Positions 40,548 to 49,080 of a DNA stretch of 64,000 bases are shown here, piece by piece. Below the pieces are notes generated by a model, which had not been told where the DNA came from, ran no database searches, and saw only the letters and a program-made list of their open reading frames with translations. The stretch is from Marinobacter sp. LQ44. GTDB lineage: Bacteria; Pseudomonadota; Gammaproteobacteria; Pseudomonadales; Oleiphilaceae. The stretch lies in contig NZ_CP014754.1 of NCBI RefSeq assembly GCF_001447155.2, positions 248,001-312,000 of the forward strand, given 5' to 3'. The translations under genes were made by a program, and so were the position numbers. The stretch's first letter is position 1. Each line of letters opens with the position of its first letter.

Positions 40548-41438
40548 TCAATCAGTAACACGTTCCGCTCCATTGGCTGTCTCCTCCAATCGTTGCCTGG
40601 CAACAGCGATACCTTTACGAATGACCTCTGCGGAGGCGGAATCCTCGAAGCCAGCCAACGCTCGGCGCCAGTAACCGATCGCCTGTTCATAGCGGCCATC
40701 GTCGAAAGCCTCAACCCCCAGCATGCCCAACACTGTCGGCTGACGCGGATCCTTATCGAGTGTTTCATCTACCAGCGCCTGAACTTCATAGGTCAGGCTG
40801 CCTCCGGCCACATAGAATTTCAACTGAGCCAGTTGGGCCAGAAGATCGGCTCGGCGGCCTTCCAGTTCGATCAATCGCTCCAGGGCGCGAATCGACCGAT
40901 CTGGCTGACCGACCTTCTGGTACAGCGGAAACAACAAAGCCCAGACCTTGGGATTATCCGGCTGACTCTCGGCCTGCTCTTCGAGCCGGACAATCAGGTT
41001 CTCCGGTGAGGCACCGGGAGAGTTAAGAACCTCCTGCACCACGGCATACAGAGCCAGATCGCCATTGGCGCCCACCCATCGATAGCCGGTTACGGTGGCG
41101 GCAATCAATGCCGTTATCACCAGAGGGATTACAAAACGTCCTGCCAGCGGGTTCCTGAGAGGCACGCGACGACGGGCCTCGGTGTCCTCCAGAAGATTGC
41201 GTTCAAGCTCGTGACGGCTTTCTTCAAAGCGTGCGACGTCAACCTCGCCGCGCTCGCAGGCGCTTTCCAGTGCCGCAAGCCGACGCTCATACACGGCCAG
41301 ATTCTGCTCCTCCGCGCGGTCATCCGTTTCAAACCCTTGCTGCCAGTCATGGATCGCCCTTGCTCGCCGTAACGGTAGACTCAGGAACCACAGCGCTATA
41401 AGCAACAGTGTGCCGATACTTAACCAGAGCATAGTCAT
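40548..41438 (-). CDS. ccmI: Cytochrome c biogenesis protein CcmI (TPR apocytochrome chaperone)
   Basis: 296 residues. Two N-terminal membrane helices (MLWLSIGTLLLIALWFL; FVIPLVITALIAATVTG) bracket a cytoplasmic loop with AVYERRLAALE. A periplasmic TPR part follows (NPKVWALLFPLYQKVGQPD, VLGMLGVEAFDDGRYEQAI). CcmI holds apocytochrome c for haem attachment by CcmF/CcmH. The start overlaps the ccmH stop by 4 bp. Confidence 0.85.
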   Translation of the reverse strand: MTMLWLSIGTLLLIALWFLSLPLRRARAIHDWQQGFETDDRAEEQNLAVYERRLAALESACERGEVDVARFEESRHELERNLLEDTEARRRVPLRNPLAGRFVIPLVITALIAATVTGYRWVGANGDLALYAVVQEVLNSPGASPENLIVRLEEQAESQPDNPKVWALLFPLYQKVGQPDRSIRALERLIELEGRRADLLAQLAQLKFYVAGGSLTYEVQALVDETLDKDPRQPTVLGMLGVEAFDDGRYEQAIGYWRRALAGFEDSASAEVIRKGIAVARQRLEETANGAERVTD

Positions 41439-41923
41439 TCCGACCTCTCACGATGACGATGAATCAAAGAGGACAGGCGGGTACGCTCCTCCTCGGAGAG
41501 CGGCCGCACTCGCCGGTGCCTGCGTGCCCGGACAAAGGCAATCACAACCAGGGCGCCTCCTGCTACCAGCGCTGCCGGCAATGCCCAAAGCAGCCACGTG
41601 CGCCCGTCAAGGCGCGGATTGTAAAGAACGAACTCGCCAAAACGATTAGCCATGAAATCAAGAATTTCCTTATCCGCACGCCCCTCATGAAGCATCAGCG
41701 CTACCCGCTCCCGCATGTCCGCCGCCACCGGCGAATCGGAGCTGTCGATGGCTTGAGCATCACATTTAGGGCACCGCAATGACGCCGTAAGGTCGCGATA
41801 ACGCTCCGCCATCACCGGATCCTCGAAATGACGCGCATCAATTGCCGTATCCGCCATCGACTGGAACGAGGCCATCAAAAGCACGATGACCACACAGCAA
41901 CGGATCTTCAGGGTTAGCGCCAT
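41435..41923 (-). CDS. ccmH: Cytochrome c haem-lyase subunit CcmH
   Basis: 162 residues. Signal peptide, then the redox motif LRCPKC with family context AQAIDSSDSPVAADMRERV, MANRFGEFVLYNPRL and a C-terminal membrane helix (LLWALPAALVAGGALVVIA). It reduces or positions apocytochrome Cys residues for haem ligation. It overlaps ccmG by 10 bp and ccmI by 4 bp. Confidence 0.93.
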   Translation of the reverse strand: MALTLKIRCCVVIVLLMASFQSMADTAIDARHFEDPVMAERYRDLTASLRCPKCDAQAIDSSDSPVAADMRERVALMLHEGRADKEILDFMANRFGEFVLYNPRLDGRTWLLWALPAALVAGGALVVIAFVRARRHRRVRPLSEEERTRLSSLIHRHRERSE

Positions 41924-42438
41924 TTCTCTACCTCCATCATGACTTCATCCACCTGGGCGGGCGTTATGTACCCAACGTGCTTGTATCGAACGATACCGTC
42001 TGCGTCGACCAGGAAGGTTTCGGGCACGCCATACACGCCAATTTCAAAACCCAGGTCACCGGCAGGATCGAAGATGTTGACCTCGAAAGGTTTTCCGAAC
42101 TCTTCGAGAAACTGTCGCCCCAGGTCACGGGCGTCTTTATAGTTGATGCCCACCATCTGAATGCCGCGCTCGGAGAGCGCCAGTAGCTGGGGCATTTCCT
42201 CCTTGCAGGTCGGGCACCAGGATGCCCAGACATTGACCAGAGATATCTGCCCGCGAAGCAGGGATTCATCCACCTCGGTATCAGGGTCCTCCAGCGTCGG
42301 GAGCGTGAACGCGGGAAACGCCTGGCCTATCAGGGCTGACTCGCGAGCACTGGGATCCAGCGAAAGCCCCCGGTACAAAAAGAAGGCCAGGCCAAGGAAC
42401 ACCACAAACGGAAGCAGCAGCAACAGGCGACGCATCAT
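41914..42438 (-). CDS. ccmG: Thioredoxin-like CcmG/DsbE
   Basis: 174 residues. An N-terminal anchor (LLLLLPFVVFLGLAFFLYRG) and a periplasmic thioredoxin fold with active site WASWCPTCKEEMPQL; GVYGVPETFLVD is the cis-Pro loop with the family's acidic surroundings. It keeps apocytochrome c thiols reduced using electrons from DsbD, a gene for which also lies in this island. It overlaps ccmF by 4 bp. Confidence 0.94.
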   Translation of the reverse strand: MMRRLLLLLPFVVFLGLAFFLYRGLSLDPSARESALIGQAFPAFTLPTLEDPDTEVDESLLRGQISLVNVWASWCPTCKEEMPQLLALSERGIQMVGINYKDARDLGRQFLEEFGKPFEVNIFDPAGDLGFEIGVYGVPETFLVDADGIVRYKHVGYITPAQVDEVMMEVEKWR

Positions 42439-44432
42439 GCGCGAACCTCGCGTGCCGGCCTCATCGATTCGCGGTCAGCTGCGGCTGCACGGCGGCGACG
42501 GTAGCGACGGTCTGCCACGGCCAGCACGCCCCCGGAGGCCATCAGCAGCGCACCCAGCCAAAGCCAGCGTACAAATGGCTTGACCTGTAGGCGCATTGCC
42601 CAGCTGCCGTCGTCCAGTTCCTCCCCCATGGCCACGTAAAGGTCCCGCAACAGGCCGGGGTCGAGTGCGACATCGGTCATCGGCTGCCCTCGGGCAATGT
42701 ACAGGCGCTTCTCCGGGTACAGGGTGGTGACAATCCGGCCTTCACGGGCAACCTCGATGGTCGCCGTATCGGCGAGGAAGTTGGGCCCCCGACGCTCGCC
42801 CAGTTCGGTCAGCGTAAAATCGTACCCGCCCAGATTCACCTGCTCACCGATATCAAGCCGCACATTACGCTCCATGGCGTAGTTCGACACCATCACCACG
42901 CCCACGATGGTGACGGCCAGGCCCACGTGGCCGACCACCATGCCCCAGTATGAAGGGGTCAACTTACGCAATCCGGACAGCGCAGAGGACGCATTGCGGA
43001 CTTTATCAAACAGGTCGCGCACCAACGCCAGTACTACCCACAGGGCCGCCACCATCCCCAGCGCCACGGCGACATTCCACTGGCCGTTGTAAAGAAACGG
43101 TATCGATATCGCAATCGCCAGTGCGGCCAAGCCCGCCCCCAGTAGTCGCCGGAACAGCTCCCGACCGGGCATCTGCTTCCAGCGTGAGACCGGCCCCAGC
43201 CCCATAAAGGCACACAGCATGACGGTCAGTGGCACGAACAGGCTATTAAAGTAAGGCGCGCCGATACTGACCTTGCCCAGCCCGAGTGCATCCAGGATCA
43301 AGGGGTACAGGGTGCCCATCAGGACCGTGATCGTCATGATGACCAGCAAAATATTGTTGATCAGCAACAGAGCATCCCGGGAAAGCCAGCTAAAGCCCGC
43401 ATTGGCGCTCATTCGCGGCGCCCGTAGCGCAAAGATCAAAAGCGAGACGCCGACCGTTATTCCCAGCAACGCCAGAATGAAGAGCCCCCGAGATGGATCA
43501 TTGGCAAAGGCATGAACCGAGGTCAGTACCCCTGAGCGCACCAGGAAGGTGCCCAGTAACGAGAGTGAGAACGTGAAAATCGCCAGCAGTGCCGTCCAGC
43601 TCTTGAACGTGCCGCGTTTTTCCGTGACCGCCAGTGAATGTATCAGCGCTGTCCCGCTCAGCCAGGGCAGGAGCGATGCATTTTCCACCGGATCCCAGAA
43701 CCACCAGCCGCCCCAACCCAGCTCATAGTAGGCCCACCAGCTACCCAGAGCGATGCCGAGGGTCAGAAAGGCCCAGGCAATGTTGGTCCACGGCCGAACC
43801 CAGCGCGTCCAGGCCGCATCGAGACGCCCTTCGATCAGCGCAGCGATGGCAAAAGCAAAGACCACTGAAAAACCCACATAGCCCATGTAAAGCATCGGCG
43901 GATGGATGATCAGGCCAACATCCTGCAACAACGGATTCAGATCGGCACCGTCGGCTGGCATGCCCGGCAACAGGCGATCAAAGGGACTGGACGTAACGAC
44001 GATGAAAAGCAGGAACCCTGCGCTGACGACACCCAGAACTCCCAGAACCCGTGCCAGCATATCCCGTGGCAACTGGCGGGAAAACAGACTGACGGCAAAG
44101 CCCCAGCCACTGAGAATCAGACTCCATAACAGCACCGAGCCTTCATGAGAGCCCCAGACGGCGGTGAACTTGTAGTACCAGGGCAGCATCGAGTTGGAAT
44201 TACGGGCCACATAATCCACGCTGAAATCATCCAGAAGAAAACTGGCGGTCAGGCTGGCATAAGAAACCAGTAGAAAAACAAATTGCCCCCATGCCATGGG
44301 CTCTGCAAATGCCATCCACAACGGGCGCCGGGTGGCGGCTCCCAGCAAGGGCACGGTCGCCTGAAGCAGCGACAGGCAAAGTGCAATCAATAACGCGAAG
44401 AGACCAACTTCAGGGATTGTCAGGGTAAGCAT
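42435..44432 (-). CDS. ccmF: Cytochrome c haem lyase CcmF
   Basis: 665 residues from the ATG at 44432 (MLTLTIPEVGLFALLIALC), the usual CcmF start; the TTG-initiated extension to 44519 is unlikely. It is a polytopic membrane protein with the haem-handling WWD domain WGGWWFWDPVENASLLPWL, and conserved His in IHPPMLYMGYVG and TALIHSLAVTEKRG. It ligates haem to apocytochrome c. ccmABCDE are not in this window, so the set here is a partial system (F, G, H, I) that must rely on genes elsewhere for haem delivery. Confidence 0.95.
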   Translation of the reverse strand: MLTLTIPEVGLFALLIALCLSLLQATVPLLGAATRRPLWMAFAEPMAWGQFVFLLVSYASLTASFLLDDFSVDYVARNSNSMLPWYYKFTAVWGSHEGSVLLWSLILSGWGFAVSLFSRQLPRDMLARVLGVLGVVSAGFLLFIVVTSSPFDRLLPGMPADGADLNPLLQDVGLIIHPPMLYMGYVGFSVVFAFAIAALIEGRLDAAWTRWVRPWTNIAWAFLTLGIALGSWWAYYELGWGGWWFWDPVENASLLPWLSGTALIHSLAVTEKRGTFKSWTALLAIFTFSLSLLGTFLVRSGVLTSVHAFANDPSRGLFILALLGITVGVSLLIFALRAPRMSANAGFSWLSRDALLLINNILLVIMTITVLMGTLYPLILDALGLGKVSIGAPYFNSLFVPLTVMLCAFMGLGPVSRWKQMPGRELFRRLLGAGLAALAIAISIPFLYNGQWNVAVALGMVAALWVVLALVRDLFDKVRNASSALSGLRKLTPSYWGMVVGHVGLAVTIVGVVMVSNYAMERNVRLDIGEQVNLGGYDFTLTELGERRGPNFLADTATIEVAREGRIVTTLYPEKRLYIARGQPMTDVALDPGLLRDLYVAMGEELDDGSWAMRLQVKPFVRWLWLGALLMASGGVLAVADRRYRRRRAAAADRESMRPAREVRA

Positions 44433-44540
44433 TTCGGGGCCGTGTTCGGTTGCGGGTTCGGCGATGACCGAACCTATCGGTGAAGGTTTCTCAGGTATTG
44501 CTTCGTCAGCCAGCCACAAGGCCAGCTGACGAATTCTCTA

Positions 44541-45179
44541 TTACTTCCGACCAGGTTGGCGGGTAACGCGCAGATACGGTGTCTGCTCATCCCATCCGTC
44601 GGGGAAGCGCTCTTTGGCCTCTTCGTTGGAGAGCGACGGAACGATGATCACATCCTCGCCATTCTTCCAGTCCACCGGCGTGGCCACTTTGTGGTTGTCG
44701 GTCAGTTGGAGCGAATCAATGACGCGCAGGATCTCGTCCAGATTGCGCCCGGTGCTGGGCGGATACGTCAGCATCAGACGGATTTTTTTCGCGGAATCGA
44801 TAATGAATACCGTTCGAACAGTCACCTTGGGATCGGCTTTTGGATGGATCATTCCGTACTGGTCGGCAACCACCTGATCCTTGTCTGCCAACAGGGGAAA
44901 ATTGAGCCCCTTGCCCTGGGTTTTCTCGATATCCTTCGCCCAGTCTTTATGGGAGTCGAGCGGGTCGACGGAGACCCCGATCAGCTTCACACCGCGACTG
45001 GCGAACTCGTCCTTACGCTTGGCGAAGGCGCCGAGCTCTGTGGTACAGACAGGGGTGTAGTCGGCGGGGTGTGAAAACAGCACGGCCCAGTCGTCTCCCA
45101 GCCACTCATGAAACTGAATGTTTCCCTCGGTGGATGCGACGGTGAAATCGGGAGCGGTTTCTCCAAGTTGCAATGTCAT
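44541..45179 (-). CDS. 1-Cys peroxiredoxin (Prx6 type)
   Basis: 212 residues. Peroxidatic Cys in SHPADYTPVCTTELGAFAKR, Prx6-type continuation GVSVDPLDSHKDWAKDIEK, and a C-terminal dimer arm (PYLRVTRQPG). It reduces hydroperoxides. There is no signal peptide, so it is cytosolic. The gene starts a leftward unit with ccmFGHI-lgt and has its own MerR-type promoter (45229-45259) closely matching the copper one at 63165-63195, so induction by copper-type metals is predicted. Confidence 0.93.
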   Translation of the reverse strand: MTLQLGETAPDFTVASTEGNIQFHEWLGDDWAVLFSHPADYTPVCTTELGAFAKRKDEFASRGVKLIGVSVDPLDSHKDWAKDIEKTQGKGLNFPLLADKDQVVADQYGMIHPKADPKVTVRTVFIIDSAKKIRLMLTYPPSTGRNLDEILRVIDSLQLTDNHKVATPVDWKNGEDVIIVPSLSNEEAKERFPDGWDEQTPYLRVTRQPGRK

Positions 45180-45228
45180 CGTTTCATTCTCCTTTGCTTT
45201 GGCTGTCGTTCTCGGTTCGTCAGTACAG

Positions 45229-45259
45229 ACGATATCTTTAAAGTCAACTTTAAGGTCAA
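45229..45259 (-). promoter_or_regulatory. MerR/CueR-type promoter of the peroxiredoxin-ccm-lgt unit
   Basis: On the minus strand: -35 TTGACC (45259-45254), 19-bp spacer with dyad CTTAAAGTTGACTTTAAAG, -10 TATCGT (45234-45229). The long 19-bp spacer with central dyad is diagnostic of MerR-family activation, and the dyad nearly equals that before the copper regulator at 63.2 kb. Confidence 0.78.
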
Positions 45260-45278
45260 GGCGTTTGTCAGATGTTTT

Positions 45279-45791
45279 TTAGCCTGATCCATCGAGCTCG
45301 ACGTTCGTGCCCGATTTTTCGGGTATGAAACTGACATAGAGGAAAAGCACGGTGCCCAGCACAATGGCGATATCGGCAAGGTTAAAGGCTGGCCAGTGCC
45401 AGGATTGCCAATAGACATCAAAGGAATCCACAACATAGCCGCGGAATATCCGGTCAATCAGGTTGCCCATGGCACCGCCAAGAATAAGACTGTACGCGAT
45501 GGCTTCTCCCCTGCGGCGGCACTGAAGAATCAACCTGATCAGTACGATCGAGACCACTACCGCGATTGCGATAAGAAAGTAGCGCTGCCAGCCTCCACCA
45601 TCGGCAAACAGACTGAATGCGGCGCCGGTGTTCCAGACATGAACCCAGTTAAAGAACGGGGTCACCGGAATCGATTCGCCATACGCCATTGACTGCTGGA
45701 CCAGCCATTTTACAACCTGATCAGACGCCGCAATCAGGCCCGAAATAGCCAGCAGGCCATACGGCAAGTGTTTTTTGGCAACGATGGACAT
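45279..45791 (-). CDS. lspA: Lipoprotein signal peptidase II, PbrC-like
   Basis: 170 residues, four membrane helices. The catalytic Asp pair lies in GGAMGNLIDRIFRGYVVD and WPAFNLADIAIVLG; the N-terminal landmark is FFNWVHVWNTGAAFS. It cleaves lipoprotein signal peptides after Lgt action. It starts 3 bp after the CDF gene stop, the pairing seen in lead/cadmium (pbr-type) operons where this enzyme is called PbrC. Confidence 0.94.
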   Translation of the reverse strand: MSIVAKKHLPYGLLAISGLIAASDQVVKWLVQQSMAYGESIPVTPFFNWVHVWNTGAAFSLFADGGGWQRYFLIAIAVVVSIVLIRLILQCRRRGEAIAYSLILGGAMGNLIDRIFRGYVVDSFDVYWQSWHWPAFNLADIAIVLGTVLFLYVSFIPEKSGTNVELDGSG

Positions 45792-45794
45792 TGT

Positions 45795-46691
45795 TTAACC
45801 CTTAAGCGCGAGGATGCGCCTGGCCCCGTTGAGTACGATAACCCCCGCAATGCTGCCGATGATCAGGTCCGGGTAGTTGGAGCCAGTCCACGCGACCAGG
45901 GCGCCAGCGGTAATGACCCCCAGATTGATCACCACATCGTTGGCTGAGAATATCCAGCTCGCCTTCATGTGCGCCCCACCCTCCCGATGTTTGGATATCA
46001 GCAGCAGACAGGTGGTATTGGCGATCAATGCAATGAACGCAATCCCCATCATTACCAGCGACTCCGGCTCACTGCCGAAGACAAAGCGCCTCACCACCTC
46101 TGCAAGTACGCCTACAGCCAGTATCAGTTGGAGTACGCCCGCGAGATGCGCCGCACGCACCTGCATTTTCACGCTATGCCCAACCGCATACAGCGCGAGC
46201 CCATACACGGCCGCGTCGGCAAAATTGTCCAGGGATTCTGCAATCAGGCCGGTGGAGTGCGCGATCAGGCCGGCCGTCATTTCCACCACAAACAGGACGG
46301 CATTGATACCGAGCAACCAACGCAGGGTGCCGGACTCCTGCTCGGCAGAGATAGCCGTATCCCCGACCGCCTTAATTGACTCAGGGTCGGCAGCGGCCGT
46401 TTCCTGAAGCGAAGCTCCCAGCCCGAGGGTCGCCAGCTTCGCGGTGATAGGCTCAGCCTCGCCATCGTGCACAACCTTCAACTGCCGATCAGACAGCTCA
46501 AAGGACAGCCCGCGAATGTCTTCAAAACCGTTCAGGGCCAGGCGAATCATCCGTTCCTCCGAAGGACAATCCATCTTCGGTACGGTATACACACTGATCC
46601 AGTTGCCGGACGCTTCAGAGGCCTTCGACCCGGTGTTACCCTCTGCGGGTGTTGTGTCGCAGCCACAGGCGTCTTCACAGGATTTACTCAT
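45795..46691 (-). CDS. CDF-family metal exporter with Cys-rich and HMA-like N-terminus
   Basis: 298 residues from the ATG at 46691 (MSKSCEDACGCD); the upstream frame to 46736 lies inside the promoter. A Cys-rich start is followed by a ferredoxin-like HMA-type segment (VYTVPKMDCPSEERMIRLAL). Then come CDF transmembrane helices with metal-site Asp residues in AESLDNFADAAVYG and Asp in ASWIFSANDVVINLG. It probably exports Zn, Cd or Pb. It is divergent from the CadR/PbrR-like regulator and shares its promoter region. The operon continues to lspA. Confidence 0.88.
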   Translation of the reverse strand: MSKSCEDACGCDTTPAEGNTGSKASEASGNWISVYTVPKMDCPSEERMIRLALNGFEDIRGLSFELSDRQLKVVHDGEAEPITAKLATLGLGASLQETAAADPESIKAVGDTAISAEQESGTLRWLLGINAVLFVVEMTAGLIAHSTGLIAESLDNFADAAVYGLALYAVGHSVKMQVRAAHLAGVLQLILAVGVLAEVVRRFVFGSEPESLVMMGIAFIALIANTTCLLLISKHREGGAHMKASWIFSANDVVINLGVITAGALVAWTGSNYPDLIIGSIAGVIVLNGARRILALKG

Positions 46692-46724
46692 GATACGGCT
46701 CCACTTGCGTATTGTCGGATTATG

Positions 46725-46755
46725 ATTTAAAACCATATAGCCACTATAAGGTCAA
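46725..46755 (-). promoter_or_regulatory. CadR/PbrR-type promoter of the CDF exporter operon
   Basis: On the minus strand: -35 TTGACC (46755-46750), 19-bp spacer containing the dyad TATAGTGGCTATA, -10 TTAAAT. It has the form of known cad/pbr operators. It lies between the CDF gene and the divergent regulator gene. Confidence 0.75.
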
Positions 46756-46788
46756 TAGAGCAGATACCATTTGTTGAGGAGACACCCG

Positions 46789-47190
46789 ATGCGCATTGGT
46801 CAGTTGGCGCGGTCCGTAGGGGTTGACACCCAGACCATCCGTTTCTATGAGCGAGAGGGCTTGTTACCACCGCCGGATCGTCAGGACAACGGCTACCGTA
46901 TTTACACTGAACGGCATGTTGAGCGACTGGCCTTCATCCGGCGCTGCAGAATACTTGAGCTGTCACTCGCTGAAATTCACGAGTTACAGCGTTATCAGGG
47001 CGCGCCCCATCAGCCTTGCAGAGCCATCAACACCTTGCTTGATGATCACATCGCTCAGGTACGGTCTCAGATAACCGATCTGCAGGTACTGGAGAAACAA
47101 CTTGTGTCGCTGCGAGCAAGTTGTAACGATGATCGGGAAATTGAGGCCTGTGGGGTTCTCGAAGGGCTCAGCGAAGGAAGCATGCAGTAG
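46789..47190 (+). CDS. CadR/PbrR-type MerR regulator, copy A
   Basis: 133 residues from the ATG at 46789, with GAGGAG 7 nt upstream. Winged helix-turn-helix (TIRFYEREGLLPPPDRQDNG) and the Cd/Pb-type Cys triad: Cys77 in HQPCRAIN, Cys112 and Cys121 in RASCNDDREIEACGVL. It activates the divergent CDF exporter on binding Cd, Pb or Zn (metal inferred). The protein is identical to copy B at 51388 although the genes differ at nine positions, all synonymous. Confidence 0.9.
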   Translation: MRIGQLARSVGVDTQTIRFYEREGLLPPPDRQDNGYRIYTERHVERLAFIRRCRILELSLAEIHELQRYQGAPHQPCRAINTLLDDHIAQVRSQITDLQVLEKQLVSLRASCNDDREIEACGVLEGLSEGSMQ

Positions 47191-47204
47191 TAGCCTGAAG
47201 CAGG

Positions 47205-47338
47205 TATGCTCAGTATTAGGGTAGCCAGCGTGGAAAGATCAATATACTTGCGTAGGTGCTGAACATCCGCTCCCTGGCGGAGTTTTTCGACAACACGGAG
47301 CCTGAGTAGTCGGCAGATAGAGCAAGCACTTCATCATG
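47205..47338 (-). pseudogene. Decayed internal fragment of a tlpA-like gene
   Basis: The DNA aligns with 51968-52100 inside the intact tlpA-like gene (for example AGATCAATATACTTGCG here against GGATCAATATACTGGCG there), at perhaps 70% identity. Stops and indels prevent translation. It begins three bases after the repeat ends, so copy A of the repeat was once followed by the same gene. Confidence 0.7.
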
Positions 47339-47417
47339 TCTTGTTTCGTTGAAAAGGCTGCATCAACTGTTGCCAGTAGTTCATTGGTAATTCGGCGCTG
47401 AAACAATACCAAGATCC

Positions 47418-48371
47418 TTAGTGCTGATCGCTCGCTCGGAATCGTAGTAAGCCGTGCCGTGCAAGGATCTTAGCGGCAATGGGTGAAGTGATCATTTGTA
47501 TCACTGCAAAGAATGCGGCAGGAATCGCAATTTCTGAAGGTAAGCCAGATGCGGCGACAAAAGCAGCAGCAATGCTAAATTCTTTTTTGCTCACGGTGAA
47601 GAGATAGGTAATCACTTCTTTCCGGTCAGAGGTTAGCAACCGTGAGGACATTCCTATCAGGTAGCCAATCAGATTAAGACTCAGGGCTGCTCCAGCAATC
47701 AAAAAAGCGTACCAGCCATAACCAATGATAGTTTCTGCGTTTGGGCCTACTACAGCCAGTAGTATCAGAAGATATATGATTGATCCAATTCCCGCGTACG
47801 TTGAATCATGGCGTGCAAAAAAATCTGGAAATCCTGTGCGTAAGCTCACTCCAACAACAGTGGGAACGAGAACGATCAAGGCTAATTCAAAGATGATTGC
47901 CCCGAGAGGAACTTCCAGCTGTATTCCAGTCAGCCATAAAAAAACGAATGGAACAATGAATGGCGATAGTGCTGTATTGACCGCATTAAAAACGGCTGCT
48001 AAGGCAACATTCCCCCGCGCCATTAATACCAGCAGCGGAGACGAAACATCTGTCGGCAATGTGCCAAGCAACGTTTGACCTGCTGCAAGAGGTCCGTTCC
48101 CGAAAAATAAACGGCCAGTCAGAAAACCGGCAATCGACATCGGACCATAGACCAGACCTAGTGCTAAAAATTGCCTTGAAGGTTTGCGAAAGACCACTCG
48201 AACGGCATGTGCGTCGAAGGTAAGACTGATGACAAGCATCAGCAGCGCGAGCAGTGGACCGATAAAGGGCTCTAGGTGCGTTCCTAACCCTGGGAATACT
48301 AAGACCAAACCAGCTAAAGTGATAACGAACCAAACAAGATTAGACTCCACAAAATAGATGAATCTGATCAT
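47418..48371 (-). CDS. Bile acid:sodium symporter (BASS/ACR3-superfamily) transporter
   Basis: 317 residues, about ten membrane helices. Family text: MLVISLTFDAHAVRVVFRKP, LLGTLPTDVSSPLLVLMARG, VPTVVGVSLRTGFP and FTVSKKEFSIAAAFVAASG. The substrate is unknown; some relatives carry arsenite or organic acids. The start overlaps the stop of the persulfide-dioxygenase-like gene (ATGA), so the two are made together. By eye the gene is richer in A/T than its neighbours, suggesting separate acquisition. Confidence 0.82.
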   Translation of the reverse strand: MIRFIYFVESNLVWFVITLAGLVLVFPGLGTHLEPFIGPLLALLMLVISLTFDAHAVRVVFRKPSRQFLALGLVYGPMSIAGFLTGRLFFGNGPLAAGQTLLGTLPTDVSSPLLVLMARGNVALAAVFNAVNTALSPFIVPFVFLWLTGIQLEVPLGAIIFELALIVLVPTVVGVSLRTGFPDFFARHDSTYAGIGSIIYLLILLAVVGPNAETIIGYGWYAFLIAGAALSLNLIGYLIGMSSRLLTSDRKEVITYLFTVSKKEFSIAAAFVAASGLPSEIAIPAAFFAVIQMITSPIAAKILARHGLLRFRASDQH

Positions 48372-48928
48372 ATCTTGGAGTCCACCGTGCCCGATGAGGT
48401 TGGGCGACCTTCACACTGCGCGAACAACTCGATGGCTTTGTCGCAATAAGCACAGTGCCCATCGCAGCAGTCGTGCATCAGAAACGCTATGAGATCAGCA
48501 AGTACAGGAAAAATAGCACTGTCTTCGATCAGAAGAGCGTCGTCGGTGAAAATACGGTCGTCCAGACGGTATGCGAAATGGCCATCGGTATGGCCCGGCG
48601 TGTGAATCGGCTGGAAGCTGAGCCGACCGACCTGAAAGGGCCTCCCCTCCTCAACTCCTACGTCCGTGCAGGGCAGGCAATCCATGGCAGGCGCCGCGAT
48701 TTTACTGCCCGCTTTCTGCTTTAGCTCGCGGGCGGAAGTGATGTGATCGGCGTGGATATGGGTATCCAGAGTGTATTCCAGCTTGAGCCCCAGCTTTGAT
48801 ACCTCTGCCAGGTCGCGCTCGACCGAGTTGATAACCGGATCAATCAGGACCGCTCGTCCGGTTTCCTCGCAGCCCAGAAGATAGGTGTAAGTGCTGGATA
48901 CGGGTTCATACAGTTGTCGAAAGATCAT
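48368..48928 (-). CDS. ETHE1-like metallo-beta-lactamase (persulfide dioxygenase) chimera with Cys-rich tail
   Basis: 186 residues from the ATG at 48928 (MIFRQLYEPVSSTYTYLLG), with AGGGAA upstream. The first ~130 residues follow ETHE1: HIHADHITSA metal site, HTPGHTDGHFAY and FTDDALLI (normally TGDALLI). The expected last third, with the final metal His, is missing. Instead there is a different tail: PVLADLIAFLMHDCCDGHCA and YCDKAIELFAQCEG, rich in Cys/His. It oxidises glutathione persulfide if active, but the altered metal site makes that uncertain. It is coupled to the BASS gene. The tail family is not recognised. Confidence 0.72.
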   Translation of the reverse strand: MIFRQLYEPVSSTYTYLLGCEETGRAVLIDPVINSVERDLAEVSKLGLKLEYTLDTHIHADHITSARELKQKAGSKIAAPAMDCLPCTDVGVEEGRPFQVGRLSFQPIHTPGHTDGHFAYRLDDRIFTDDALLIEDSAIFPVLADLIAFLMHDCCDGHCAYCDKAIELFAQCEGRPTSSGTVDSKI

Positions 48929-49080
48929 GTGTTGTTCCCTGTCTGCGTCGGCGCTTCCATCCGCAAATGCTACCATCAACCTGCATGCTGCATGGGCAAC
49001 CAACCCGGCTTGCTGTGTGCTTTATGAGAAAGAAGCTGCGTATATCTGGGATAGGATCCAAGCGTGCGTCAGCGAAAACT

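Larger units (their letters stand above)
46658..47202 (+). repeat. 545-bp direct repeat, copy A
   Basis: It matches 51257-51801 without gaps (constant offset 4,599 bp) and about 14 substitutions counted by eye (~97% identity). It contains the first 11 codons of the CDF gene, the divergent promoter and the whole regulator gene. Beyond it the DNA resumes partial similarity to the tlpA region after a 164-bp deletion. Confidence 0.93.
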
